Below, piece after piece: positions 27,518-36,294 of a stretch of 64,000 bases of DNA. This DNA comes from Tumebacillus avium. GTDB taxonomy: Bacteria > Bacillota > Bacilli > Tumebacillales > Tumebacillaceae. The notes under the pieces were generated by a model. It was not told the DNA's origin. It saw only the letters and a program-made list of their open reading frames with translations, and did not search any database. The first letter of the stretch is position 1. Every line of letters starts with the position of its first letter. A program made the position numbers and the translations under genes. The stretch spans positions 5,138,001 to 5,202,000 of the forward strand of contig NZ_CP021434.1 in the NCBI RefSeq assembly GCF_002162355.1, read 5' to 3'.

Positions 27518-27575
27518 CTGGCTCCACTTTTCGAACCAATTGGCTCTTTTCATTTTGCAGACAATTCACTATAAA
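27518..27575 (+). promoter_or_regulatory. MocR gene promoter with paired TGGCTC operator
   Basis: Two direct repeats TCTGGCTC and TTGGCTCTTTT have their TGGCTC cores at 27519-27524 and 27541-27546, exactly 22 bp apart. The end of the second overlaps a -35 (TTTTCA, 27547-27552), 17 bases before a TATAAA -10 (27570-27575). The same arrangement precedes the racemase gene. Direct repeats next to -35 are typical of MocR binding sites. Confidence 0.75.
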
Positions 27576-27615
27576 GAGAGAAGAAGCGTTCTCAGAACGG
27601 GGGAAGGGGATCGGT

Positions 27616-29022
27616 ATGCCGCGAAAAACACTCTATCAAACAGTCTACCATCGTCTGCGCTATCAAATCCTAAGCGGGGACTGGCCCCTCGGGAGCCGAT
27701 TGCCGCCGGAGCGCAAACTGGCTGAGGAATGGGCGGTTTCGCGCAATACGATCGTGCATGCCTACGCCGATCTGGAATCGGAAGGCCTGATCTACTCCCG
27801 CGTCGGCAGCGGACGCTACGTCCAGCCCTTGCCGCCGCCGTCCGCCCTGCCGCTGCTGAACTGGCGGGAACAAATGCCGGGCGGCTCCCACCTGTCCGCA
27901 CCCTCTTTGATGACCGAGTTGAACGCGCTGCTCGGCACGCGTGATGCGCTGAACTTCGCCTTTGGCGAAGGGGGCAACCACACGCGGCTGAAGGCGGAGT
28001 TCGCCAAGGGGATCGATCCGCTGCACATCTTGGAGACGAGCGACGCCGACTATCTGTTTCCGGTGCAGGGCCATCTCGAACTGCGCAAGTGGATCGCCGA
28101 GTGGATGAACTGTGAGCAGATCACCTCGCCCACGCAGGTGATGATCACGAGCGGCTCGCAGGAAGCATTGCAGATGACGACCTCGATTCTTGCCGGTCCC
28201 GGCGATTCGATCGCGGTGGAGATGCCGACCTATTTTGGCGCGCTGCACCTGTTTCAATCGCTTGGCCTGCACCTGATCCCGATCCCGGTCGATGGAGAAG
28301 GCATGCGCGTCGACGTGCTGGAAGGCATCCTGTCACGCACCCGCCCGCGCTTTATCTACACCGTGCCCACGTTCCACAACCCGACCGGCACGATCCTGTC
28401 GATGGAACGCCGCCGGCAGCTCCTGGCGCTCAGCGAGAAGCACGGCATCCCGATCGTCGAGGATGACGCCTACCGCCACCTGCATTTCGAGCAGGAACCG
28501 CCGCCGCCGCTTAAAGCTTTGGACCGGCAAGGCAACGTGATCTACATCAACACGTTCTCTAAAGTGCTGTTCCCCGGCCTGCGCCTCGGCTGGGTCGCGG
28601 CAAGCCGTCCGTTTATGGAGCGTCTGACCCGCTACAAAGAGCTGTCGATCTCCACAAACACGTTTGTCCAGCACGCCTTGTGGTCCTATCTGCAGCAAGG
28701 CACCTTCCACGCGCACCTCGAAGATGCGCGCCGCCACTACCAGCGCCAGGCTGCCGTCATGGACAAGCACCTGAGCGCACTGGTCGCCAAAGGCGTCTCA
28801 TACGCCACGCCAAGCGGCGGTTTTTACTACTGGGTCTCCCTGCCCGAGCAGGTCAGCCCCAAAGAACTGCTGCAAAAAGCATTGCAGCAAAATGTCGTCT
28901 TTGCGACCGGCGATCTGTTCCTGCCCCGCGAGACGGAACAGCCGTACATTAGGCTCTGTTACAGCCATGAGACGGAAGAGGGGATTGAGCAAGGCATGCG
29001 CATCCTCGCTTCTCTTCTATAA
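27616..29022 (+). CDS. MocR/PdxR-type transcriptional regulator (GntR HTH + aminotransferase fold)
   Basis: A 468-residue regulator. Residues about 10-80 form a GntR winged helix (GDWPLGSRLPPERKLAEEW, SRNTIVHAYADLESEGL). After a linker, residues about 110-465 have the class I aminotransferase fold with PLP-binding Lys316 in NTFSKVLFPGLRLGW and the conserved Tyr/Asp upstream (PTFHNPTG, EDDAYRHL). Such proteins sense an amino acid or PLP through the external aldimine and usually both repress themselves and activate a neighbour. The shared operator points to the convergent racemase gene as that neighbour. RBS GGGGAAGGGG lies before the ATG. Confidence 0.93.
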   Translation: MPRKTLYQTVYHRLRYQILSGDWPLGSRLPPERKLAEEWAVSRNTIVHAYADLESEGLIYSRVGSGRYVQPLPPPSALPLLNWREQMPGGSHLSAPSLMTELNALLGTRDALNFAFGEGGNHTRLKAEFAKGIDPLHILETSDADYLFPVQGHLELRKWIAEWMNCEQITSPTQVMITSGSQEALQMTTSILAGPGDSIAVEMPTYFGALHLFQSLGLHLIPIPVDGEGMRVDVLEGILSRTRPRFIYTVPTFHNPTGTILSMERRRQLLALSEKHGIPIVEDDAYRHLHFEQEPPPPLKALDRQGNVIYINTFSKVLFPGLRLGWVAASRPFMERLTRYKELSISTNTFVQHALWSYLQQGTFHAHLEDARRHYQRQAAVMDKHLSALVAKGVSYATPSGGFYYWVSLPEQVSPKELLQKALQQNVVFATGDLFLPRETEQPYIRLCYSHETEEGIEQGMRILASLL

Positions 29023-29023
29023 A

Positions 29024-29058
29024 TAGAAAGACCGACGCCAGCAGGCATCGGTCTTTTT
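29024..29058. terminator. bidirectional terminator
   Basis: AAGACCGACGCC pairs with GGCATCGGTCTT (one mismatch) followed by eight T, between the converging MocR and racemase genes. Confidence 0.85.
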
Positions 29059-29059
29059 T

Positions 29060-29755
29060 TTATTCGCCAAGCGCCATCTCCACCGCTTTTTTCGCATGCA
29101 GATAAGTAGTGTCAAACAGCGGCACACACGCGTCGCCAGCTTTGACCAGCAGCGGAATCTCCGTGCAGCCCAAAATGATGCCTTCCGCTCCCTGCTCCTC
29201 AGTCAACTGCGTCATGATCTCACAGTAGCGCTTGCGGGAATGCGCCAAGATCTGCCCTTGGCAGAGTTCATCGAAAATAATATCGTGCACGTCCTGCCGC
29301 TCGACGCTGCCCGGAACGATCACCTCCACGCCGTGCTCCTGCAGGCGCTCGCGGTAAAAATCCTGCTCCATCGTGTAGCGGGTGCCGAGCAGCGCCGCCT
29401 TTTGCACGCCTTGGGAGCGCAGCGCTTCGGCTGTGACATCGGCGATATGCACGAGCGGAATGTTCAGCCCGGCTGCAATCTCCGGTGCCAGCGTGTGCAT
29501 CGTGTTGGTGCAGATCAGCAGGAGCTCCGCCCCGCTCTCTTCCAGCTTGCGGGCGGCTGCAAGCAGCATGTCGGCCGCCTTTTGCCACTCGCCCGCTTTT
29601 TGACAGGCGACGATCTCTTCAAAATCAAAGCTGTGCATGACCACCTTCGCCGAATGCAGGCCGCCCCGTTTCTCGCGCACCAGTTGATTGAGCAGCTGAT
29701 AATACACCACCGTTGACTCCCAGCTCATCCCGCCAAGCAAACCGATCGTTTTCAT
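29060..29755 (-). CDS. aspartate/glutamate racemase family protein
   Basis: A cofactor-independent amino-acid racemase of 231 residues. The two catalytic cysteines are Cys82 (ICTNTMH) and Cys197 (LGCTEIPLL), one in each half of the pseudo-symmetric fold. The start KTIGLLGGMSWEST is typical of the YgeA/RacX/RacD branch, so aspartate or a broad set of amino acids is more likely than wall glutamate. The start is ATG 29755 with GGGGGT seven bases upstream; a GTG one codon earlier is possible. Its operator matches that of the MocR gene, suggesting PLP/amino-acid dependent control. Confidence 0.9.
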   Translation of the reverse strand: MKTIGLLGGMSWESTVVYYQLLNQLVREKRGGLHSAKVVMHSFDFEEIVACQKAGEWQKAADMLLAAARKLEESGAELLLICTNTMHTLAPEIAAGLNIPLVHIADVTAEALRSQGVQKAALLGTRYTMEQDFYRERLQEHGVEVIVPGSVERQDVHDIIFDELCQGQILAHSRKRYCEIMTQLTEEQGAEGIILGCTEIPLLVKAGDACVPLFDTTYLHAKKAVEMALGE

Positions 29756-29780
29756 CACTTGTACCCCCGTTTTTTCTTAC

Positions 29781-29838
29781 ACTATACCGAGGAGAACGAG
29801 CATTCAAAAGAGCCAATTAAGGGCAGTAACCAAGCCAG
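29781..29838 (-). promoter_or_regulatory. racemase promoter with paired MocR-type operator
   Basis: In minus-strand sense TCTGGCTT is followed 22 bp later by TTGGCTCTTTT, then -35 TTTTGA (29804-29809), a 17-base spacer and -10 TATAGT (29781-29786). A 13-base stretch, AATTGGCTCTTTT, is identical to the one upstream of the MocR gene. The same spacing and the same overlap with the -35 are seen in both. Confidence 0.75.
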
Positions 29839-29842
29839 AACT

Positions 29843-30628
29843 TTACCCTAGCGCCACCCGGTCGCTGACTCCGCGCAGGCGCTCAAATTCGGCGAGCAGG
29901 TCGGGGATGGTCAGCTTGGACTTCTGCTCTTGCGTCACGTCGAGGATGATCCGTCCCCCATCCATCATCAGCAGGCGGTTGCCAAGATCGAGCGCCTGCT
30001 GCATGTTGTGCGTGACCATCAGCGTGGTCAACTTCCGGCGCGCCACGATCTCCCGCGTCAGGTCGGTCACCACCTGCGCCCGGGCCGGGTCGAGCGCGGC
30101 CGTGTGCTCGTCGAGCAGCAGCACTTTAGGATCGGTGAACGACGCCATCAGCAGGGAGAGCGCTTGCCTTTCGCCGCCGGACAGGAGACCGGCTTTGGCG
30201 CTGAGGCGATGTTCCAGACCGAGGTTCAGGTCGGCGAGCAGTTCGCGAAACAGTTTCTTGCGCTGTTTGCTCACTCCGATGCGCAAGGTGCGGCGCTGAT
30301 TGCGGGAGTAGGCGATGGCCAGATTCTCCTCGATCGTCAGCGACGGCGACGTGCCGGCCATCGGGTCTTGAAACACCCGCCCGATCACGTGCGCCCGCCG
30401 ATGCTCCGGCAGGTGTGTGGCAGGCTGGCCGTCGATCTCGACCGTTCCTTCGTCCGGAGTGAGCACTCCGGAGATCATGTTCATCAGCGTCGACTTGCCC
30501 GCCCCGTTGCTGCCGATGATCGTGACAAAATCGCCGGGGAGCAAGGTGAGATCGAGGCGGTCGAGCGCCATTTTTTCATCGGGCGAGCCAGGGTTGAAGA
30601 CTTTGCGGATTCCGTTAAGCTTTAACAT
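29843..30628 (-). CDS. ABC transporter ATP-binding protein (TrpZ-like)
   Basis: A 261-residue ATPase subunit with Walker A GSNGAGKST, signature LSGGERQ, Walker B VLLLDEHTAAL and the H-loop MVTHNMQ. It is the third gene of an operon with a permease and a periplasmic-type binding lipoprotein of the PF04392 family, the set known as TrpXYZ (aromatic amino acid import) or an uncharacterised importer. The ATG at 30628 has GGAGGTGAGG just upstream and overlaps the end of the permease gene by 14 bases, so translation is coupled. Confidence 0.9.
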   Translation of the reverse strand: MLKLNGIRKVFNPGSPDEKMALDRLDLTLLPGDFVTIIGSNGAGKSTLMNMISGVLTPDEGTVEIDGQPATHLPEHRRAHVIGRVFQDPMAGTSPSLTIEENLAIAYSRNQRRTLRIGVSKQRKKLFRELLADLNLGLEHRLSAKAGLLSGGERQALSLLMASFTDPKVLLLDEHTAALDPARAQVVTDLTREIVARRKLTTLMVTHNMQQALDLGNRLLMMDGGRIILDVTQEQKSKLTIPDLLAEFERLRGVSDRVALG

Positions 30629-31541
30629 GTTCCTCACCTCCTGCGATGCGGCGCGGTTTGCGCCATTTGGCTTTCCAGGACTGCAGTGTTTTTGGCGACA
30701 CCAGCGCCGCGATGACGATCAGAGCGGTGATCAGCTTGAGATCGGACGGATTGACCCCGGCGCGCAAGGCAAACGCCACGATCAGCCGGTACAGGATCGC
30801 CCCGCCGATCACGGCCAGTGTGGCGCGGGCGATGGTCGAGCGGCCAAACACCGCTTCGCCGATGATCACCGACGCCAGCCCGATCACGATCATCCCGATC
30901 CCCATCGACACGTCGGCAAACCCTTGATATTGTGCCATCCACGCCCCGGCCAGCGCGACCAGTCCGTTGGACAAGGCCAGTCCCAGCACTTTTGCCCCGT
31001 CCGTATTGGCGCCAAACGAGCGGATCATCCGTTCGTTGTCCCCTGTCGCCCGCAGCATCAGCCCGGTCTCCGTGCGGAGGAACCAGTCCAAGGCCAGCTT
31101 CACCGCGACCACGCCCACAACCAGCACCGCTGCCAGCGCATAATCGCCGAGCCATGCTTCCAGACCCGAGTAGATCTGAGTCACCAGCGTTTCCTCATTC
31201 AAAAGCGGCACATTCGCCCGCCCCATGATCCGCAGATTGACCGAGTACAGCGCGATCATCGTCAAAATGCCGGCGAGCAGGGCGTTGATCTTGCCCTTGG
31301 TGTGCAAGAGGCCCGTGATGCTCCCGGCCAGACAGCCAACCAGCACTGCTGCAGCTGTCGCGAGGACGGGATGGTACCCCGCCGCCAGCAGCGTCGCCGC
31401 CGTCGCGCCCCCGGCCGTAAAGCTGCCGTCCACCGTCAGATCGGGGAAGTCCAAAATGCGGAACGTCACATACACCCCAAGCGCCAAAAATGCAAAAATA
31501 AGTCCTGATTCCATCGATCCCAGCAGAGCGAATACCACCAT
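30615..31541 (-). CDS. ABC transporter permease (TrpY-like, branched-chain type fold)
   Basis: A 308-residue membrane protein with eight to ten helices and the BPD_transp_2 pattern (DLTVDGSFTAGGATAA near residue 40, the GLALSNGLVALAG segment, IIGEAVFGRSTIARATLAVIGGAILYRL). It forms the channel of the importer. Start chosen at ATG 31541, preceded by AAAAGGGG; an upstream in-frame extension lacks a ribosome site. The 326-base gap to the binding-protein gene is mostly filled by 11-bp repeats, which is unusual for an operon of this kind. Confidence 0.88.
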   Translation of the reverse strand: MVVFALLGSMESGLIFAFLALGVYVTFRILDFPDLTVDGSFTAGGATAATLLAAGYHPVLATAAAVLVGCLAGSITGLLHTKGKINALLAGILTMIALYSVNLRIMGRANVPLLNEETLVTQIYSGLEAWLGDYALAAVLVVGVVAVKLALDWFLRTETGLMLRATGDNERMIRSFGANTDGAKVLGLALSNGLVALAGAWMAQYQGFADVSMGIGMIVIGLASVIIGEAVFGRSTIARATLAVIGGAILYRLIVAFALRAGVNPSDLKLITALIVIAALVSPKTLQSWKAKWRKPRRIAGGEEHVKA

Positions 31542-31596
31542 CACAACCCCTTTTCCATAAAACTCAAAAGTAACTGCTCTTCCCAAGTTTCAATCA

Positions 31597-31838
31597 CTTA
31601 CCTCATGCTTACCTCATGCTTACCTCATGCTTACCTCATGCTTACCTCATGCTTACCTCATGCTTACCTCTTGCTTACCTCATGCTTACCTCATGCTTAC
31701 CTCATGCTTACCTCATGCTTACCTCATGCTTGTCTCATGCTTGTCTCATGCTTGTCTCATGCTTGTCTCATGCTTGTCTCATGCTTGTCTCATGCTTGTC
31801 TCATGCTTGTCTCATGCTTGTCTCGTGCTTGCCTCATG
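31597..31838 (-). repeat. 22 tandem 11-bp repeats between two ABC operon genes
   Basis: Exactly 242 bases, 22 units. In plus-strand sense, units 1-12 are CTTACCTCATG (unit 7 differs by one base) and units 13-22 are CTTGTCTCATG or close variants; a decayed unit follows. In the transcribed (minus) strand the first type reads CATGAGGTAAG, so each unit has an ATG-AGG-TAA mini-ORF and an SD-like GAGGT before the next ATG. The unit is not a multiple of three, which gives spurious ORFs in all plus-strand frames. No coding function is assigned to the array. Confidence 0.95.
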
Positions 31839-31867
31839 CTTGTCTTCCAGCTTTCACTTGAAAGCAT

Positions 31868-32842
31868 TTACTTCGTCTTTTCAAGCATCTCCGCATTCTG
31901 CTTCATCACGTCGGTCAGCACGATCCCTTGCTTCTTCGCTGCCTGTTCATTAATCCCCAGCTTCAACTCCTGCGGAATTCCGACTGGCAACTGGCTTGGC
32001 TTTTTACCGTTTTTCAGCATCTCCACCGCCATCTCGCCGGTCTGGTAGCCGAGCTGGAAATAGTCCATCATAAATCCGGCAAAAGCGCCGCGCTTCAACG
32101 ACTCCGACTCGGCCACAAACAACGGCAGCTTGCTGTCATTGGCGACTTTCACCACCGCTTCCACCGCCGAGACGACCGTGTTGTCCTTCGGCACATACAG
32201 CACATCGCTGCGCCCGACCAACGAGTCGGCCGCCTGCTTCACTTCCGAAGAGTTCGAAACGCTGGCCAGCACCGCAGACAACCCGGCCCGCTCCAGCTCC
32301 TGTTTCATGCTTTCCGTGGAGACGACCGCGTTCTGCTCCCCGGAGTTGTAGATGATCCCGACCCGCTTCGCCTGCGGGAAAAACTGCTGCAGGTGCTCGA
32401 CCATCTTTTTCGCCGCTTCCGGGTGTGTGTCTGACGTCCCGGTCACATTTTTGTGCGGAGCTTCCAGGCTTTTCACCAGCTTTGCCCCAACTGGGTCGGT
32501 GACAGCGGTGAACAGCACCGGCGTATCCTTGATCGCCATCGCAGCCGCCTGCGCGCTAGGCGTGGAGATCGCAAAGACCAGATCTTCCCCTTCCATCGCA
32601 AACTTCTGCGCGATCATCGCGTTGTTCGAGAGATCGCCCTGCGCATTTTGCACATCGAGCTCCAGATTCACACCTTCCTCATACCCCGCATCCTCCAGCG
32701 CCGCCACAAATCCTTCCCTTGCAGCATCCAGCGACGGATGCTCCACCAATTGCGTAATCCCGATCTTCACATCTCCATCCCCCGTCCCGCACCCGGTCAA
32801 CATCGTCAGACCCAGCGCCGTCACGGCCAGCTTTTTCCACAC
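31868..32842 (-). CDS. ABC transporter substrate-binding lipoprotein (PF04392/TrpX-like)
   Basis: A 324-residue extracellular binding protein anchored by lipid. The signal MWKKLAVTALGLTMLTGC ends in the lipobox LTGC. The body has the ABC_sub_bind pattern: KIGITQLVEHPSLDAAREGF, AISTPSAQAA, PVLFTAVTDPVGAKLV, RVGIIYNSGEQN, and YFQLGYQTGEMA near the end. Such proteins deliver tryptophan, tyrosine or other small ligands; the ligand here is not determinable. A GTG at 32842 preceded by GGAGGGG is preferred over the longer form starting at 32869. Confidence 0.9.
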   Translation of the reverse strand: MWKKLAVTALGLTMLTGCGTGDGDVKIGITQLVEHPSLDAAREGFVAALEDAGYEEGVNLELDVQNAQGDLSNNAMIAQKFAMEGEDLVFAISTPSAQAAAMAIKDTPVLFTAVTDPVGAKLVKSLEAPHKNVTGTSDTHPEAAKKMVEHLQQFFPQAKRVGIIYNSGEQNAVVSTESMKQELERAGLSAVLASVSNSSEVKQAADSLVGRSDVLYVPKDNTVVSAVEAVVKVANDSKLPLFVAESESLKRGAFAGFMMDYFQLGYQTGEMAVEMLKNGKKPSQLPVGIPQELKLGINEQAAKKQGIVLTDVMKQNAEMLEKTK

Positions 32843-32912
32843 AATTCTTCCCCTCCGATCTACTGTCACACTTCACCACATAAAAGCACATATGCATAAA
32901 AGCGTTGAAGCG

Positions 32913-32941
32913 ATTTTATTGGAAAACTACTAGTCTGTCAA
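32913..32941 (-). promoter_or_regulatory. sigma-A promoter of the ABC operon
   Basis: On the minus strand TTGACA (32936-32941), a 17-base spacer, then TAAAAT (32913-32918), about 70 bases upstream of the binding-protein start. No T-box or riboswitch structure was recognised in the leader. Confidence 0.75.
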
Positions 32942-33055
32942 CCAGTGAATTAAATAGACGGAATAGTTTAACTCCTCGAAGACTACCTTACGATTTCCAT
33001 CTGGAACAAATCCAACGCATATGATACCTTTAGGCAAAGAAAGAAGGGGGAACTC

Positions 33056-34243
33056 ATGGACGCTAACGCTCGTGTACAGAAAAACAGCCTGCTGCTCCTC
33101 TTGGGCATCGTCCTGATCGCCTCCAATCTGCGCGGTGCGATCACGGCGGTGGGGCCGCTGGTTGGGGAGATCCGCCTCGATACCGGGCTTTCCAACACAT
33201 GGGCCGGGATGCTGACCACGCTGCCTCTGCTCGCCTTTGCCGCGATATCACCTCTTGCGCCAAAGATCGCCCGCCGCTTTGGCACGGAAAATACACTGTT
33301 TGGCGGCATGCTGCTGCTTGCGATCGGCATTTTGCTGCGCTCTGCACCGTCTTCTGCCGCGCTGTTTGGCGGGACGATTTTGATCGGTTTTGCCATCGCC
33401 GTCGGCAACGTGCTGCTGCCCAGCCTGATCAAGCGGGACTATCAGCACCGCGTCGGGCTGATCACAGGTCTTTATACCCTCGCCATGTGCGGCTTTGCTT
33501 CGCTTGGTTCCGGCCTGAGCGTCCCCTTGTCGGAAGGGCTCGGGCTCGGCTGGCAGTTGTCCCTGATGAGCTGGGCGTTGCTTGCCGTGCTGGGCATTTT
33601 GCTCTGGTATCCGCAAGTGCGTCCGCTGCCTGTGTTGACAGAAACAGAGACCGCAAACGTGCGTGTCAGAGGAACGCTTTGGACCTCGCCGCTCGCCTGG
33701 CAGGTGACCTTGTTCATGGGCCTGCAGTCCTTTGGCTTTTTCGCGGCGGTCTCCTGGCTGCCTGAGCTGTTGCACAGCCGGGGGATCTCTCCGGCTTCGG
33801 CCGGCTGGATGGTGTCCTTCATGCAGATCATCGGCCTGCCTGCCACGTTTTTTGTTCCGGTGCTGGCGGGACGCCGTCCCAGTCAGCGCTGGCTCGTCCT
33901 CGCCATGGCGGCCGTGTTTTTCATCGGCTACGCGGGTCTTCTGTTCGAAGATACAACGTTTGTCTTGCTCTGGGTGCTCCTGCTCGGGATCGGCCAAGGC
34001 GCCTCCATCTCGCTTGCGCTCACGTTTCTCGCCCTGCGCGCACCTAACGCCCGGGTCGCCGCCGAACTGTCCGGCATGTCCCAGGCGGTCGGCTACCTGC
34101 TTGCCGCCAGCGGCCCGTTTCTTTTTGGCTGGCTGCACGATCTCACCGGCGGCTGGACCGCATCGCTTGTCGTGCTGATCCTCTCCAACGCCGGACTGCT
34201 TGCTGCCGGACTTGGTGCCGGACGCGATCGTAAAGTATCATAA
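33056..34243 (+). CDS. MFS transporter, CynX/NimT family
   Basis: A 395-residue carrier with 12 hydrophobic segments. The first helix and loop (SNLRGAITAVGPLVGEIR) and the fifth helix region (GNVLLPSLIKRDYQHRVGLITGLYT) are diagnostic of the CynX/NimT group, whose known members export nitroimidazoles or move cyanate. GxLaDrxGrR-like loop A is replaced by PKIARRFGTENT as usual in the family. Monocistronic, with AGAAGGGGG upstream and a terminator after the stop. Substrate unknown. Confidence 0.9.
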   Translation: MDANARVQKNSLLLLLGIVLIASNLRGAITAVGPLVGEIRLDTGLSNTWAGMLTTLPLLAFAAISPLAPKIARRFGTENTLFGGMLLLAIGILLRSAPSSAALFGGTILIGFAIAVGNVLLPSLIKRDYQHRVGLITGLYTLAMCGFASLGSGLSVPLSEGLGLGWQLSLMSWALLAVLGILLWYPQVRPLPVLTETETANVRVRGTLWTSPLAWQVTLFMGLQSFGFFAAVSWLPELLHSRGISPASAGWMVSFMQIIGLPATFFVPVLAGRRPSQRWLVLAMAAVFFIGYAGLLFEDTTFVLLWVLLLGIGQGASISLALTFLALRAPNARVAAELSGMSQAVGYLLAASGPFLFGWLHDLTGGWTASLVVLILSNAGLLAAGLGAGRDRKVS

Positions 34244-34274
34244 ATGCCTGCGACTATTTTCGCAGGCATTTTTA
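34244..34274 (+). terminator. rho-independent terminator
   Basis: AATGCCTGCG pairs with CGCAGGCATT, then TTTTT, immediately after the MFS stop codon. Confidence 0.88.
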
Positions 34275-34320
34275 CATATTTAAAACAAATCCAATGTGTG
34301 ATACGGTATGGAGATAAACC

Positions 34321-36222
34321 ATGCTGAGAGGTGTACTCATGAACCTGTTTCGACACGCACTGCCGAAAACGATTGCCCCGTTCCTGATCGCAACGCTTGC
34401 GCTCACTGCCGCCCCGGCACCGACGTACGCCAATTCGTACACCGTGCCCAAGCTTTTGATCACCGAAGTCACGCCCGATACCCAAAAGGTCGACGGCACC
34501 ACCGGCACGCCGGACGCTTTTGAATTTATCGAGCTGTATAATAACACGAACTCATCGATCAACCTGCGAAACTATCGCATCATCTATGAAACGCCAACCG
34601 TTTACAACTGGACGATCACCACAGACAAATACATCCCGGCCAAAGGCACCTTTGTCGTCTGGATCAAATCGGACGATACGGCGACCTTGGCAGATTTTAA
34701 CGCCAACTACGGCACTGCGCTTACTTCCAGCCAAGTCTTCACCGTCTCGGCAGCCGGGATGGCCAACACGGCCGACCGCACGATTTCTGTCGCGGCGTCC
34801 GACAATGTCAAAATCAGCACGCTCAGCTATGACGTCGATGATGTAGCGGAAAACATCGGCATTCCCTACCTCTATCCGACCGACGGCACTAACAAAATGC
34901 GCAAGTTGACCACCGACAAGCGCCTTGCCTCTCCAGGTTCTGTGTTCACCGGCCAAGTGCCCCCGGCGACGTGGGATGACATCGACCCGGCTCGTCCGAC
35001 CGGCGTCACAGCAAAGCCCGGCAGCAATCAAGTGACGCTAAACTGGAGCGCCAACACCGAGTCGGACCTCGCTTTTTACCGCGTGTACGTCGACGGCGTG
35101 CATTATCACACCTATCGCAAAGAAACGAGATCGGCTGTGGTCACCGGACTGAACGATGAGCAAAACTACACGTTTGAAGTCGCAGCCGTCGACACCTCCA
35201 ACAATCCGTCAGTCAAAACTGCGATCAGCTCCGCGCCGCTGTCGATCCCGGTGACGCAGCAGTCGGTCGTCGGCACCCCGAGCGGCAGTTTCCCGGAATA
35301 CAGCACCTTCTTCAGCAAAAGCACCTCCGGCCCGCTCGTGCCCGCGCTGGCCCAAGACCTCGTTCCGCAAGGCATGACCTATGCAGCGTCGAAGAACTGG
35401 CTCCTCGTCTCCCATTACCGCGAAGACGGCAAGTCTTCCATGCTCACCGCGATCGACGCAGCGACGGGCAAGCTGGTCAAATCGATGACCCTGTACAACC
35501 AAAACGGCACGCCGAGCACCGGGCATGTCGGCGGCATCGCAGCCACCGGTACTGATGTCTGGGTCACCGTCGGCAGCACCTTGCGCCGCATTTCCCTGCA
35601 AGACATTGTCAGCGTCCCGAACCGCGGCCGCGTCTACTTGGGTGACTACGTCACCTTGCCGGCCAAAGCATCGTTTGCCATGTTTGCGGACGGCATCCTC
35701 TGGGGCGGCGAGTTCTACGAAGCCAACAACTACCCGACCGACACCGCCCATCACAAAACCACCCGCTCCGGCGCGGTCAACCATGCGTGGATGGTCGGCT
35801 ATCAGATCGACCCGGTCACCGGACTCCCAACCGGCAAAACGATCAACTCCGCCACCCCGGCGACGCCCGATTACGTCCTCTCCATCCCGGACAAAGTCCA
35901 AGGCGCTGCCGTTGTGGCCGGCGGAAAATTTGCCTTGAGCTCGTCTTACGGCCGTGCCAACAACTCCAACCTCTGGTTCTACCAAGACGTGCTGAGCCAA
36001 TCGCCGCACTACTACTCGACGATCAACGGCACCTCCGTCCCGTCCTGGTTTCTCGATACGACGTCCCGCACCTCCGCACTCGTATCCCCGCCGATGACCG
36101 AAGGTGTCGCCTTCTACAATGGCTACCTGTACACCCTCTTCGAGTCGGCCGCCACCCAATACCTCGACGGCGGCAAATACCCGCTCGACAACATCATGCA
36201 AGTCAACGTCACCGGCCTGTAA
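34321..36222 (+). CDS. secreted protein: lamin-tail, fibronectin III and propeller-like domains
   Basis: A 633-residue exported protein. A signal peptide ends near PTYANS. A lamin-tail (LTD) domain spans about 45-165 (LLITEVTPD, AFEFIELYNNTNSSINLRNYRI, KGTFVVWIK). A fibronectin type III domain spans about 215-305 (RPTGVTAKPGSNQVTLNW, YTFEVAAVD). The remainder (about 320-633) has repeating beta patterns (QGMTYAASKNWLLVSHY, AIDAATGKLVKSM, GGIAATGTDVWVTVG) that suggest a beta-propeller. LTD domains on secreted bacterial proteins are often linked to nucleases, but no nuclease motif is visible here. ATG 34339 also has a good ribosome site and is an equally likely start. Confidence 0.83.
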   Translation: MLRGVLMNLFRHALPKTIAPFLIATLALTAAPAPTYANSYTVPKLLITEVTPDTQKVDGTTGTPDAFEFIELYNNTNSSINLRNYRIIYETPTVYNWTITTDKYIPAKGTFVVWIKSDDTATLADFNANYGTALTSSQVFTVSAAGMANTADRTISVAASDNVKISTLSYDVDDVAENIGIPYLYPTDGTNKMRKLTTDKRLASPGSVFTGQVPPATWDDIDPARPTGVTAKPGSNQVTLNWSANTESDLAFYRVYVDGVHYHTYRKETRSAVVTGLNDEQNYTFEVAAVDTSNNPSVKTAISSAPLSIPVTQQSVVGTPSGSFPEYSTFFSKSTSGPLVPALAQDLVPQGMTYAASKNWLLVSHYREDGKSSMLTAIDAATGKLVKSMTLYNQNGTPSTGHVGGIAATGTDVWVTVGSTLRRISLQDIVSVPNRGRVYLGDYVTLPAKASFAMFADGILWGGEFYEANNYPTDTAHHKTTRSGAVNHAWMVGYQIDPVTGLPTGKTINSATPATPDYVLSIPDKVQGAAVVAGGKFALSSSYGRANNSNLWFYQDVLSQSPHYYSTINGTSVPSWFLDTTSRTSALVSPPMTEGVAFYNGYLYTLFESAATQYLDGGKYPLDNIMQVNVTGL

Positions 36223-36227
36223 CCACA

Positions 36228-36266
36228 CAAAAACCCGACCTTCCGCGAGGAAAGTCGGGTTTTCTT
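36228..36266. terminator. bidirectional terminator
   Basis: AAAACCCGAC pairs with GTCGGGTTTT around a 14-base loop, between two converging genes. Confidence 0.85.
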
Positions 36267-36294
36267 ATAATGTATTGCTTCTTGCAATCTGCTC

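Noticed and set aside
31597..31838. CRISPR array
   Set aside because: Units are 11 bp and contiguous with no spacers, and no cas genes are present.
31605..32048. Plus-strand ORFs rich in MLTSCLPHAY-type repeats
   Set aside because: They arise from the 11-bp repeat read in three frames; there is no ribosome site and they run antisense into the binding-protein gene.
32843..33055. T-box or riboswitch ahead of the TrpXYZ-like operon
   Set aside because: Only a sigma-A promoter was found; no T-box sequence or conserved stems were recognised.
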